This document shows, piece by piece, positions 1 to 8,621 of a stretch of 64,000 nucleotides of DNA; position 1 is the stretch's first letter; every line of letters begins with the position of its first letter. The position numbers and the translations under genes are program-made. The notes under the pieces were generated by a model. It did not search any database and was not told where the DNA came from. It was given only the letters and a program-made list of their open reading frames with translations. This DNA comes from Aquihabitans sp. G128 (GTDB lineage Bacteria > Actinomycetota > Acidimicrobiia > Acidimicrobiales > Iamiaceae), in assembly GCF_019048865.1 (NCBI RefSeq), contig NZ_CP077604.1:1984001-2048000 (forward strand). The letters run 5' to 3'.

Positions 1-28
1 CGAACCCCGTCGACCCCGGACCCGCACC

Positions 29-61
29 GCGACCAGAGCCCGAACGCCGCGTTCAGGTCGC
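29..61. repeat. Single hairpin of the array-A type
   Basis: A left arm GCGACCAGAG and a right arm GTTCAGGTCGC form the same 33-bp stem-loop seen nine times in the array starting at 5463. It is followed by CGACGACG, resembling the array-A spacer. It lies just downstream of the stop of the DUF4190 gene. It may be the edge of another array lying left of the window. Confidence 0.6.
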
Positions 62-70
62 CGACGACGC

Positions 71-580
71 TCAGCTGGAGGTGTCGGGCGAGAAGGCGAA
101 GAAGGCGAAGAACACCACCAGGGCGAGCACGCTCAGGGCCAGCAGCGCGGTGGCGACGATGCCGCAGATGCGTCCGGTCTGCACCGACCCGCGGTTGCTG
201 TAGGCGCTCGGGTTGGCGTCGATCTCCTTGATCGCCGTGTTGCCCATGATCCAGGCCACCGGCCCGAGGAAGATCCCGACGCCGCAGATGAACGTGAAGA
301 CCAGGCTGCAGATGCCGAGCACGAGGATCGTGGTGCCCTGCGGGTGCTCGCGCCCGTAGGTGTAGCTGCCGTAGCCGTACTGCGGCTGGGGCCCGTAGCC
401 GTAGCCCGGCTGCTGCCCGTAGGTGGGCGGCCCGTAGCTCGGCGGCGGCCCGTAGCCAGCCGGCTGGCCGGCGGTGGGCGGCGGCCCGTAGGCGGGCGGC
501 GGCTCGGCGCCGGGCTGGCCGGTGCCGCCCGGCTGCTCACCGGCCGGAGGCCACTCGCCTCCTGGTGGGACGTCGCTCAT
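71..580 (-). CDS. DUF4190-type membrane protein with Pro/Gly/Tyr-rich N-terminus
   Basis: This 169-residue protein begins MSDVPPGGEW and has about 85 residues of disordered Pro-Gly-Tyr repeats (YGPPP-like). Two hydrophobic segments follow (about 98-118 and 140-162), flanking the MGNTAIKEID region typical of DUF4190 proteins. Such proteins are small inner-membrane proteins of unknown function in Actinobacteria. The ATG was chosen because the frame upstream is antisense to the FAD oxidoreductase and reads as shadow sequence. The gene is divergent from the lipid operon. A similarly built N-terminus occurs in the unrelated protein at 6507-7100. Confidence 0.85.
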   Translation of the reverse strand: MSDVPPGGEWPPAGEQPGGTGQPGAEPPPAYGPPPTAGQPAGYGPPPSYGPPTYGQQPGYGYGPQPQYGYGSYTYGREHPQGTTILVLGICSLVFTFICGVGIFLGPVAWIMGNTAIKEIDANPSAYSNRGSVQTGRICGIVATALLALSVLALVVFFAFFAFSPDTSS

Positions 581-709
581 GTCCGTGCTCCCTGGGTCGC
601 CTGGCGCCAGCGTAGGCACGTGGGCCGGATGGCCCGGTCTGTCATCCGATCGTGTGGGCAGATCCGTACCCCGTCCGACCCCGAAGCTCCTCGAAGGCCA
701 CCAGGAACC

Positions 710-1963
710 GTGCGCATCGCCATCATCGGATCGGGCATCTCCGGTCTCACCGCCGCCCACCGGCTGCACCCCAGGCACGAGGTGACGGTCTACGAGGCCG
801 ACCGGCGCATCGGGGGCCACGCCAACACGGTGCGGGCGTCGCTCGACGACGGCGAGTTCGACGTCGACACCGGGTTCATCGTCTACAACCACCGCAACTA
901 CCCCGTCTTCACCCGGCTGCTGGTCGAGCTCGGCGTCGAGACCCAGCCGAGCGACATGTCCCTGGCCGTGCGCGACGAGCGCAACGACCTCGAGTGGGGC
1001 ACCAACCTCTCCCGCCTCTTCTCGCAGCGACGGAACCTGGCCAGCCCGGCCTTCGTGTCGATGATCGGCGAGGTGCTCCGCTGGAACCGGCTGGGCCAGC
1101 GGGTGCTGGCCGGCAAGGTCGACGTCGACGAGCTCACCCCGGTCGGCGACGTGCTGGCCCGACGGCACTTCTCCCAGCGCTTCTTCGACTGGTACCTGAT
1201 CCCCCTCGCCGCCGCGATCTGGTCGGCCGACCCGGTCACCGTCGACCGCTTCCCGATCGCCACGTTCTGCCGCTTCCTCGACAACCACGGGATGCTGTCG
1301 CTGGGCGAGCGACCGGAGTGGCGCACCGTCACCGGCGGCTCCCAGCGCTACGTGGCCGCCCTCACGGCCCCCTTCGCCGAGCGCATCCGCACCAGCACGC
1401 CGGTCACCGCGGTGGAGCGCCACGCCGACGGGATCGACGTGCGCACCGCCGCCGACCCGGGCGGCACGACGTTCGACCGGGTGGTGCTGGCCACGCACTC
1501 GGACCAGGCGCTGCGCCTGCTGTCGGACGCCGACCCCGCCGAGAAGGAGGTGGCCGGTGCGGTGCGCTACCAGCACAACGTGGCGACGCTGCACACCGAC
1601 CGCTCGATGCTCCCCCGCAACGAGCGGACGTGGGCCAGCTGGAACGTGCAGGTCCTGCCCGGCGAGCAGCGTCGGGTGGCGATGACGTACCACATGAACC
1701 GGCTGCAGTCGCTCGAGAGCCGCCACCAGATCTGCGTCACGCTCAACCGCCACGAGGACATCGACCCGGCCACCGTGATCGACCGGATCGACTACGAGCA
1801 CCCCGTCTTCGACGCCGGCGCCATCGCCGCGCAACGGCGGCGCGACGAGCTCCAGGGCCGGGGCGGCCTCTTCTGGGCCGGCGCCTGGTGGGGCTACGGC
1901 TTCCACGAGGACGGTGCCCGGTCGGGGGCCGAGGTGGCCCACGCCATCGAGGCCGGCGCGTGA
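710..1963 (+). CDS. FAD-dependent oxidoreductase of the lipid-modification operon (Rv0449c/BfaB-like)
   Basis: This 417-residue protein opens with a Rossmann dinucleotide motif (IIGSGISG, residues 4-11) and an EADRRIGGHANT segment, as in amine-oxidase-like NAD(P)/FAD proteins. It ends with the FAD-contacting WAGAWWGYGFHEDG region. It is the first gene of a tight operon: its stop overlaps the GTG of the DUF1365 gene by four bases. The same gene order (FAD protein, DUF1365, CFA-type methyltransferase) is known for Rv0449c-Rv0448c-ufaA1, where the FAD protein reduces the methylene intermediate to a methyl branch. The reductase role here is inferred from order and family. The GTG start places the nucleotide-binding motif at the very N-terminus, as expected. 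Confidence 0.85.
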   Translation: MRIAIIGSGISGLTAAHRLHPRHEVTVYEADRRIGGHANTVRASLDDGEFDVDTGFIVYNHRNYPVFTRLLVELGVETQPSDMSLAVRDERNDLEWGTNLSRLFSQRRNLASPAFVSMIGEVLRWNRLGQRVLAGKVDVDELTPVGDVLARRHFSQRFFDWYLIPLAAAIWSADPVTVDRFPIATFCRFLDNHGMLSLGERPEWRTVTGGSQRYVAALTAPFAERIRTSTPVTAVERHADGIDVRTAADPGGTTFDRVVLATHSDQALRLLSDADPAEKEVAGAVRYQHNVATLHTDRSMLPRNERTWASWNVQVLPGEQRRVAMTYHMNRLQSLESRHQICVTLNRHEDIDPATVIDRIDYEHPVFDAGAIAAQRRRDELQGRGGLFWAGAWWGYGFHEDGARSGAEVAHAIEAGA

Positions 1964-2928
1964 CCGACCTGGCTGCCGCCCCCGGGGCTGCGGCACCGGC
2001 GACCTCTGGCCGCGCACCCGACGCCGTCCCCACCTCGCTCGACCGCCGCGACCCGGGGACCGGGCTGGTCAGCGCCCTCTACGAGGGGACGCTCCACCAC
2101 GCCCGGCTCGACGCCACCCGGCACGGCTTCTCCTACGACGTGCTCATGGCCTACCTCGCCCTCGAGGAGCTCCCCGGCGCCCTCGATGCGCACCCGCTCT
2201 GGTCGGCCCGCCACGCGGCGCCGATCCGGTTCCGCCGGGAGGACTTCCACGGCTCCCCCGGCGTACCGCTCGAAGACGCCGTGCGCCACACCGTCGCCGA
2301 GCAGACCGGTCGGCGTCCGACCGGGCCCATCCGCCTCCTCGCCCACCTCCGGACCTGGGGCTGGTCGTTCAACCCGATCGCCTTCTACTTCGTGCTCACC
2401 CCCGACGGCACCGAGGTCGACACGCTGGTCGCCGAGGTGACCAACACGCCGTGGCACGAGCGCCACGCCTACGTCCTCCCCGTCGGTGCCGCCGCCCTGG
2501 CCGAGGCGCGCTTCGCCAAGGCCCTGCACGTGTCGCCGTTCATGGACCTCGACCTCGACCACTCGCTGCGCAGCACCGAGCCGGGCGCCGAGCGGCTGAC
2601 CATCGGCATGGACGACTGGCGGGGCGACGAGCGCACCTTCGCCGCCACCCTCCGCCTGCACCGCCTGCCCCTCGACCGGGCGACGATGGGCGCCGCCCTG
2701 CGCCGCCACCCGCTGCCGGCCCAGAAGGTCTCCGCCGGCATCTACTGGGAGGCCCTGAAGCTCCGCGCCAAGGGGGCGCCGTTCCGCCGCCACCCGGGCC
2801 CGGTCGACGGCTCGACCGCCGCCGCTCCCGGGTCGTCCAGCGGCGCCACCTGTCCCGTACACCACCCGAACGCCAGCACCACCGACACCGCCGGCACCAG
2901 CCGGACGCCCGCAAGGAGCCACCCGTGA
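1960..2928 (+). CDS. DUF1365 domain-containing protein
   Basis: This 322-residue protein has the DUF1365 signature: LYEGTLHHARL at about residue 36, the RTWGWSFNPIAFYF block at about 133, and VTNTPWHERHAYVL at about 160. DUF1365 genes sit between an FAD oxidoreductase and a CFA-type methyltransferase in many bacteria; their biochemical role is unknown. The GTG start overlaps the preceding stop (GTGA) and the stop overlaps the next GTG the same way, so translation is probably coupled. The last 45 residues are Ser/Thr/Pro-rich and look disordered. Confidence 0.9.
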   Translation: MTDLAAAPGAAAPATSGRAPDAVPTSLDRRDPGTGLVSALYEGTLHHARLDATRHGFSYDVLMAYLALEELPGALDAHPLWSARHAAPIRFRREDFHGSPGVPLEDAVRHTVAEQTGRRPTGPIRLLAHLRTWGWSFNPIAFYFVLTPDGTEVDTLVAEVTNTPWHERHAYVLPVGAAALAEARFAKALHVSPFMDLDLDHSLRSTEPGAERLTIGMDDWRGDERTFAATLRLHRLPLDRATMGAALRRHPLPAQKVSAGIYWEALKLRAKGAPFRRHPGPVDGSTAAAPGSSSGATCPVHHPNASTTDTAGTSRTPARSHP

Positions 2929-4322
2929 CCTCGATCATCTCGCCTGCCTTCTCCGGGGGCTCCGAGGCCGACGACGACCGGCCCCGGACCCCGTCCGCCG
3001 GAACCCGGCTCCGTGAGGCCACCCAGGCCTCCCGCTCGAACCGCCACGCCGGCGCCATCAACCCGATCGCCGTCCGCCCCGCCCCCCGCAAGGAGGGCGC
3101 TGCCGATCGAGCGGCCCGCAAGGTGCTGCAGACGCTGCTGGCACGCCTCGATGGCGGGCGACTGACGGTCATCGAGGCCGACGGCACCGTCACCTCCTAC
3201 GGCGCGGTGACCGGCCCGACCGGCATCGACGTGACGGTGCACCTCCACACCCCGGCGGTGTGGAAGGAGGTCGCCCTCAAGGCCTCCCGTGGCCTCGGCG
3301 AGAGCTACATCGACGGCTGGTGGACCACCGACGACCTGGTGGGCCTGGTCCAGCTGCTCATCCGCAACCTCGACGGCTTCGACGACATCCGCAACCGGTG
3401 GAACCGCACGACGGCGCCGGTGGCCGACGTCGTCCGCCGCCTCCGCCCGGCCAGCAAGAGCCGGGACAAGCGCGAGATCGCCGCCCACTACGACCTCGGC
3501 AACGACTTCTTCGAGCTCTTCCTCGACCCCACCATGGCCTACTCCTGCGGCCTCTTCGACGGGATCGAGACCTCGCTCGAGGACGCCCAGAAGGCCAAGT
3601 TCGACCGGCTCCTGCGCTCGATCGACCTGCAGCCGTCGGACCACCTGGTGGAGATCGGCACCGGTTGGGGCGGCCTCGCCGTCCACGCCGCCCAGCAGTT
3701 CGGGGCCCGGGTCACCACCTGCACGATCAGCGAGGAGCAGCACCGCCACGCCACCGAGCTGGTGGCCCGCCTCGGCCTCACCGACCAGGTGACGGTCCTG
3801 CTCAAGGACTACCGGGACCTCACTGGCACCTACGACAAGCTCGTCTCGGTCGAGATGATCGAGGCGGTCGACTGGCGCGACCAGCAGACCTTCTTCAAGA
3901 CCTGCAACCAGCTGCTGGTGCCCGAGGGCCGCATGGCGCTCCAGGCCATCACCGTCGCCGACAGCCGCTTCGACCGGGTGCGCAACAGCGAGGACTTCAT
4001 CAAGGCCTTCGTCTTCCCCGGCTCGTGCATCCCTTCGGTCGACGCCATCACCCGGGTGTCGGCCAAGGCCGGCGACTTCTGGCTGACCCAGCTCGACGAG
4101 TTCCCACAGCACTACGCCGAGACCCTGCACCGCTGGCGCGACGCCCTCTTCGCCTCCGAGGACGAGGCCCGGGCCCGCGGCTACGGCGACGCCCTGCTCC
4201 GCCTCTGGGACTTCTACCTCGCCTACTGCGAGGGCGCCTACCGCGAGCGCTACGTCTCGCTGGTCCAGTGCGTCCTGGCCCGCGCGGGCTACGTCCCCAC
4301 CGACCTGGAGGTCCGGCCGTGA
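2925..4322 (+). CDS. Cyclopropane-fatty-acyl-phospholipid synthase family methyltransferase (UfaA1/BfaA-like)
   Basis: A 465-residue SAM-dependent methyltransferase. The SAM-binding glycine loop EIGTGWGGLA lies near residue 242. It is preceded by the family hallmark HYDLGNDFFELFLD and the segment MAYSCGLF, and followed by VSVEMIEAVD. These features define the cyclopropane/mycolic-acid synthase family, which methylates unsaturated phospholipid acyl chains. The first 60 residues are low-complexity and precede an N-terminal domain (KVLQTLLARLDGG) usual for CFA synthases. Context with the FAD protein suggests a 10-methyl-branched fatty acid product rather than a cyclopropane. It overlaps both neighbours by four bases. 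Confidence 0.9.
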   Translation: MTSIISPAFSGGSEADDDRPRTPSAGTRLREATQASRSNRHAGAINPIAVRPAPRKEGAADRAARKVLQTLLARLDGGRLTVIEADGTVTSYGAVTGPTGIDVTVHLHTPAVWKEVALKASRGLGESYIDGWWTTDDLVGLVQLLIRNLDGFDDIRNRWNRTTAPVADVVRRLRPASKSRDKREIAAHYDLGNDFFELFLDPTMAYSCGLFDGIETSLEDAQKAKFDRLLRSIDLQPSDHLVEIGTGWGGLAVHAAQQFGARVTTCTISEEQHRHATELVARLGLTDQVTVLLKDYRDLTGTYDKLVSVEMIEAVDWRDQQTFFKTCNQLLVPEGRMALQAITVADSRFDRVRNSEDFIKAFVFPGSCIPSVDAITRVSAKAGDFWLTQLDEFPQHYAETLHRWRDALFASEDEARARGYGDALLRLWDFYLAYCEGAYRERYVSLVQCVLARAGYVPTDLEVRP

Positions 4323-5416
4323 GCGCCGACGCCAACGCCAAGCCCGCCAAGCTGCCCACCCCCCTGGGCTTCCGCCTCCTGGACTGGGGCCTGGTGCCCG
4401 ACCCGGCCCTGCGCCTGGTCTGCACCCTGCGCACGCGAAACCGCCTGAAGGTCGAGCGCGCCGGCACCATCGACGACCGCAGCGAGCGCAAGCGGCGCAT
4501 GCGCGAGGACCTGTCGAAGGGCGCGGTGGCCACCCACACCGCCGAGGCCAACTCGCAGCACTACGAGGTGCCCACCGCCTTCTACGACCACGTGCTCGGC
4601 GCCCGTCGCAAGTACTCGTCGTGCTACTTCCCCAACGGCGACGAGACCCTCGACGAGGCCGAGGTGGCCATGCTCGAGCTCTACGGCGAACGGGCCGGCC
4701 TCACCGACGGCCAGCGCATCCTCGAGCTCGGCTGCGGCTGGGGCTCGTTCTGCCTCTGGGCCGCCGAGCGGTACCCGGCCAGCGAGATCGTGACCGTCTC
4801 GAACTCCCGCACCCAGCGCCAGTTCATCGAGGGCGAGGCCGCCCGCCTGGGCCTCACCAACCTGACCGTGCTCACCGACGACATCACCACCTTCGACCCG
4901 GCCGACCACGGCGAGCCCGGGCCCTTCGACCGCATCGTGTCGGTGGAGATGCTCGAGCACGTCCGCAACCACGAGCAGCTCTTCGGCCGCATCTCGCGCT
5001 GGCTGGCCCCCGACGGCCGCTTCTTCACCCACATCTTCACCGGCGCCGACGTCGGCTTCCGCTACGACGCCGACGACCCCCGCGACTGGATGGGCCGCTA
5101 CTTCTTCTCCGGCGGGATCATGCCGAGCGACGACCTCTTCCTGCACCTCCAGGGCGACCTGGTCTGCACCGACCACTGGCAGCTCAGCGGCGTGCACTAC
5201 GAGAAGACCGCCAACGCCTGGATCGACAACCTCAACGCCAACAAGGCCGAGGTCCTCGCCGTGCTCGCCGCCGACGGCGGGGCCCGCCACGCCAAGGTCT
5301 GGTTCCGCCGCTGGACGGCCTTCTTCATGGGCTGCGCCCAGCTCTGGGGCTACCGCGACGGCCAGGACTTCGGCGTCAGCCACTACCTCTTCGCCCCTCG
5401 CCCTCGCGTCGACTGA
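4319..5416 (+). CDS. Second CFA-synthase-type SAM methyltransferase
   Basis: A 365-residue methyltransferase of the same superfamily as its upstream neighbour but clearly divergent. The SAM loop ILELGCGWGSF is near residue 134 and VSVEMLEHVRNHEQL follows. NSQHYEVPTAFYDHVLGARRKYSS replaces the usual HYDLGNDFF substrate segment. It ends with HYLFAPRPR. It belongs to the group annotated as CFA synthase-like proteins that follow ufaA-type operons, and it may act on a different acyl chain or position. GTG overlaps the preceding stop, making it the fourth coupled gene of the operon. Confidence 0.88.
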   Translation: MSADANAKPAKLPTPLGFRLLDWGLVPDPALRLVCTLRTRNRLKVERAGTIDDRSERKRRMREDLSKGAVATHTAEANSQHYEVPTAFYDHVLGARRKYSSCYFPNGDETLDEAEVAMLELYGERAGLTDGQRILELGCGWGSFCLWAAERYPASEIVTVSNSRTQRQFIEGEAARLGLTNLTVLTDDITTFDPADHGEPGPFDRIVSVEMLEHVRNHEQLFGRISRWLAPDGRFFTHIFTGADVGFRYDADDPRDWMGRYFFSGGIMPSDDLFLHLQGDLVCTDHWQLSGVHYEKTANAWIDNLNANKAEVLAVLAADGGARHAKVWFRRWTAFFMGCAQLWGYRDGQDFGVSHYLFAPRPRVD

Positions 5417-5462
5417 CCCCCCCCCTGCCTCCTGCCGGCCCGGGCGGGCCCGCCCGCTTCCC

Positions 5463-5964
5463 GTGCGACCAGAACGTGCGAACGGGGCTCTGGTCGCACG
5501 TCACGTCTGCCGACGACCCCCGGCGCGACCAAAGCACTCGGCCGGCGTTCTGATCGCAGATCACGTCGACTGCGCCGCTTGCGACCAAAACCTTCGGCCG
5601 ACGTTCCGGTCGCAGCACGCCCTCGCTGACGACACCCGACGCAACCAGAGCACTCGCCCGGCGTTCTGGTCGCAGATCAGGTCGACTGCGCCGCTTGCGA
5701 CCAGAACCTTGGCCGACGCTCCGGTCGCAGCACGCCCTCGCTGACGACACCCGACGCAACCAGAGCACTCGGCCGGCGTTCTGGTCGCAGATCAGGTCGA
5801 CTGCGCCGCTTGCGACCAGAGCACTCGACCAGCGTTCCGGTCGCCGCACGCGCTCGCTGACGACACCCGACGCAACCAGAGCACTCGGCCGGCGTTCTGG
5901 TCGCCGCACGCGCTCGCTGACGACACCCGACGCAACCAGAGCACTCGGCCGGCGTTCTGGTCGC
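5463..5964. repeat. Tandem palindrome array A (nine hairpins)
   Basis: Nine stem-loops of 32-37 bp begin at 5463, 5525, 5581, 5641, 5697, 5756, 5812, 5872 and 5932. The arms are GCGACCAGA and TCTGGTCGC with few mismatches. After the first unit the gaps between hairpins are 23, 27, 23, 27, 23, 27 and 27 bp, drawn from two recurring spacers. One spacer begins AGATCAGGTCGACTGCG and the other CGCTCGCTGACGACACC. The array fills the convergent gap between the methyltransferase and the minus-strand membrane protein, so it could also end transcription. Apparent reading frames across it are repeat translations. Confidence 0.9.
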
Positions 5965-5991
5965 AGATCAGGTCGACCGCGAAGCGACGTG

Positions 5992-6510
5992 TCAGAAGGT
6001 GGTGGGGGCGGCTGACGGCGACCCGGTGCGACGAGGGGTGGTCCGGCTGCCCGCTCGGGTGGTGAGCGCCGGCCAGGCCACCGACGCCGCCAGGGCGGCG
6101 GCGAGCAGGCCGACCAGGGCGCCGGCGGTCTGGCCGTCGACCGCGGCGCGCACCGACACGAAGGCCAGGGCCGCCGAGCTGGCCTGCACGGCGAGCACGG
6201 ACCCCCGGCTGCGGCGGCGAGACGCCCAGCCCAGGGCGATCGCCGCCGGGACGAGGGCGATGCGGGCATCGGCCTCGTAGCCCCGGGCGGCGCCGGCCGG
6301 CGTGCCGGGGATGTAGTAGCCGACCTGGTAGGTGCCCGGAGAGCAGTCGAGGTAGCCGTCGTAGGTCGAGGTGCAGAGGCCCGGCATGACGTAGCCCGGG
6401 CTGGTGTACCCGGTGCTCCCGGCGGTGGCCGCCCATCCCAGGCCGAGCGAGAACACGACCAGGCCGGCGGCCACGAGCAGCCGCACCTTCGGTCCGATCG
6501 GGGAGGTCAC
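5992..6510 (-). CDS. Small polytopic membrane protein
   Basis: This 172-residue protein has a hydrophobic N-terminal segment (residues 8-28), a Tyr/Gly/Cys-containing extracytoplasmic loop of about 50 residues, and three further hydrophobic stretches between 80 and 155. No family was recognised. Its ATG overlaps the stop of the upstream gene (ATGA), so the two are co-translated. The C-terminus reaches to within 30 bp of array A. Confidence 0.75.
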   Translation of the reverse strand: MTSPIGPKVRLLVAAGLVVFSLGLGWAATAGSTGYTSPGYVMPGLCTSTYDGYLDCSPGTYQVGYYIPGTPAGAARGYEADARIALVPAAIALGWASRRRSRGSVLAVQASSAALAFVSVRAAVDGQTAGALVGLLAAALAASVAWPALTTRAGSRTTPRRTGSPSAAPTTF

Positions 6511-7100
6511 CAGGTCTGGCCGGCGGCTGCGGGATCGGTGGGGCGTCCGGGCGCCAGCCAGGCCGCCGCTGCGCCGGCGGCGACGCCCACGGTGGCGGCG
6601 AACGAGACGTTCTGGCTGATGGACGGGAGCACGAACAGGACCCAGAACGCGACCAGCCCGGCGGCGCCGGCCACGCCGATGCGCCAGGCCAGCTCGCTCT
6701 TCAGGTTGAGCTGGTCACGGACGGCCGGAGCGAGGGTGAGCACGGCGGCGAAGATGGCGAACCCGGCCCAGACCCCGATCCGGCCCCACCCGTTGTCGCC
6801 GTCCTCCTTCAGCGAGACGGCGAGGGCGATGGCGATGACCGACACCCCGGCCCACAGCGCGCTCGACCCGAGGCTGATGCTGCTCCCCGACGGCGCCGGC
6901 GCGACCGGGCCGCCGTAGCCCGGGGGCGGCCCGTACCCAGGGGGCGGTCCCACCGGCGCCTGGCTCGGCTGCCGCGCCTGGCCGGGAGCCGCGTGGCCGG
7001 GCGACGGCTGGCCGGGTGCGGGCTGCCACCCGGGCGGCGGTCCGGCGGGGGCGGTGGGTGCGGCGGCGGGGTTCGGCGGTGGGACGGGAGCGTCGGACAT
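6507..7100 (-). CDS. Membrane protein with Pro-rich cytoplasmic N-terminus
   Basis: This 197-residue protein starts MSDAPVPPPN and has an 80-residue Pro/Gly/Gln-rich disordered region, followed by four predicted membrane helices (about 85-100, 112-130, 145-165 and 170-185). It resembles the protein at 71-580 in architecture (MSD start, PPPGYG repeats, C-terminal membrane part) without obvious homology of the membrane domain. It is the first gene of a two-gene unit with the downstream membrane protein. No function can be assigned. Confidence 0.78.
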   Translation of the reverse strand: MSDAPVPPPNPAAAPTAPAGPPPGWQPAPGQPSPGHAAPGQARQPSQAPVGPPPGYGPPPGYGGPVAPAPSGSSISLGSSALWAGVSVIAIALAVSLKEDGDNGWGRIGVWAGFAIFAAVLTLAPAVRDQLNLKSELAWRIGVAGAAGLVAFWVLFVLPSISQNVSFAATVGVAAGAAAAWLAPGRPTDPAAAGQTW

Positions 7101-7182
7101 GGCGCTTGCCGTACCCGCGCCCCCCGGCCCTCAATCGGACGAACCGCCCGAACGACCCCATCCTCCCGAACGACCGCTGCCA

Positions 7183-7372
7183 GTTCCGTCGGGAGCACAC
7201 GTCGCCCGACGACACCGTACCCCGACAGGACCGACGACCCACCCCACACCGACGTTCCGTCGGGAGCACACGTCGCCCGACGACACCGAACCCCGACAGG
7301 ACCGACGACCCACCCCACACCGACGTTCCGTCGGGAGCACACGTCGCCCACCGACGCCGATCCCCGACAGGA
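7183..7372. repeat. Tandem palindrome array B (three units, 71-bp period)
   Basis: Three near-identical 48-bp units start at 7183, 7254 and 7325. Each begins GTTCCGTCGGG and ends CCCCGACAGGA, complementary except for a one-base bulge. The 23-bp spacers between units begin CCGACGACCCACCCC. The array fills the intergenic space between two minus-strand genes. No promoter was recognised inside it. Confidence 0.85.
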
Positions 7373-7389
7373 CGAGGGACCCGATGCGG

Positions 7390-8541
7390 TCAGCCCAGGC
7401 GCTCGATGATGGTGACGTTGGCCTGGCCGCCGCCCTCGCACATGGTCTGGAGGCCGTAGCGGCCGCCCGTCTGCTCGAGGTGGTTCAGCAGGGTCGTCAT
7501 GAGCCGGGCGCCGGTGGCGCCGAGCGGGTGGCCGAGGGCGATGGCGCCGCCGTTGGGGTTGACGGTGGCCATGTCGGGCTGGAGCTCCTTGGCCCAGGCC
7601 AGCACCACCGAGGCGAACGCCTCGTTGATCTCGACGGCGTCGATGTCGGCCATGGTCAGGCCGGTCTTCTCGAGCGCGTAGCGGGTGGCGGGGATGGGCG
7701 CCGAGAGCATGAAGATGGGGTCGTCGCCCCGCACGCTCATGTGGTGGATGCGGGCCCGCGGCGTGAGGCCGTGGTCCTTCACGGCCTGCTCCGAGGCGAT
7801 GAGGATCGAGGCCGAGGCGTCGCTGATCTGGCTGGCCATGGCGGCGGTGATGCGGCCGTCGGGCACGAGCGTCTTGAGGGAGCGGATCTTCTCCCACTTG
7901 GGCTCGCGGGGGCCCTCGTCGCGATCGAGGCCGTTCAGGGGCGTGATCTCCGACTCGAACAGGCCGTTGGCCTGGGCCTTGAGCGCCCGGGTGTGGGACT
8001 CGACGGCGAACTGCTCCATGTCGTCCCGGGAGATCTCCCACTTCTCGGCGATGAGCTCGGCGCCGCGGAACTGGCTGACCTCCTGGGTGCCGTAGCGCTC
8101 CACCCAACCGGGCGAGGTGCTGAACGGGTCGGGGAAGCCCAGGTCCGAGGCCAGGGTCATGGCCGAGCTGATCGGGATCTGGCTCATCTGCTGCACGCCG
8201 CCGGCCACCACGAGGTCGTTCACGCCGGCCATCACCGCCTGGGCGGCGAAGTGCACGGCCTGCTGGGCCGAGCCGCACTGGCGGTCGACCGTGGTGCCCG
8301 GAACGTGCTCGGGACCGCCGGCCACCAGCCAGCAGGTGCGGGCGATGTCGCCGGCCTGGCCGCCGACGGAGTCGACGTTGCCGAAGATGACGTCCTCGAC
8401 GGCGCCCGGGTCGATGCCCGTGCGCTGCAGCAGCGCCTTGATGGACGCCGCGCCGAGGTCGGCGGGGTGCACGTCGGCGAGCGAGCCGCCTCGCTTGCCC
8501 ACCGGGGTCCGGACGGCGTCGACGATGTAGGCCTCGGGCAT
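7390..8541 (-). CDS. fadA6: Steroid ring acetyl-CoA acetyltransferase FadA6
   Basis: A 383-residue thiolase. The acyl-acceptor cysteine lies in VDRQCGSAQQ (about residue 90), the general-base histidine in ALGHPLGATG (about 340), and the second cysteine in MCEGGGQAN near the C-terminus. The whole sequence closely follows mycobacterial FadA6, including the starts EAYIVDAVRT and SQFRGAELIAEKW. FadA6 performs thiolysis late in degradation of steroid rings C and D. Neighbouring fadE, ipd and echA20 homologues support this. The ATG lies 33 bp from a TetR-type palindrome. Confidence 0.9.
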   Translation of the reverse strand: MPEAYIVDAVRTPVGKRGGSLADVHPADLGAASIKALLQRTGIDPGAVEDVIFGNVDSVGGQAGDIARTCWLVAGGPEHVPGTTVDRQCGSAQQAVHFAAQAVMAGVNDLVVAGGVQQMSQIPISSAMTLASDLGFPDPFSTSPGWVERYGTQEVSQFRGAELIAEKWEISRDDMEQFAVESHTRALKAQANGLFESEITPLNGLDRDEGPREPKWEKIRSLKTLVPDGRITAAMASQISDASASILIASEQAVKDHGLTPRARIHHMSVRGDDPIFMLSAPIPATRYALEKTGLTMADIDAVEINEAFASVVLAWAKELQPDMATVNPNGGAIALGHPLGATGARLMTTLLNHLEQTGGRYGLQTMCEGGGQANVTIIERLG

Positions 8542-8574
8542 GGCAGCGCTCCTGCGGATCGGGTTCGCCGTCAA

Positions 8575-8593
8575 ACCTAACGCCCCGTCAGGT
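8575..8593. promoter_or_regulatory. TetR-type operator site 1 (fadA6)
   Basis: ACCTAACG-CCC-CGTCAGGT is an 8-3-8 inverted repeat with one mismatch. It belongs to the nine-site family centred on WTCTGACG-N3-CGTCAGAW and lies 33 bp upstream of fadA6. Confidence 0.7.
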
Positions 8594-8621
8594 CCCCACC
8601 CCAGGCCGACCACACCATCCT

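Noticed and set aside
71..2017. Very long minus-strand open frame through the FAD oxidoreductase
   Set aside because: Only the terminal 169 codons (DUF4190) look like protein; the rest is antisense to a well-supported gene. High GC content keeps such frames open.
5463..6015. Open frames across array A encoding repeated Arg/Thr/Ser-rich peptides
   Set aside because: They are translations of the hairpin repeats on both strands, lack ribosome sites and show no protein-like composition.
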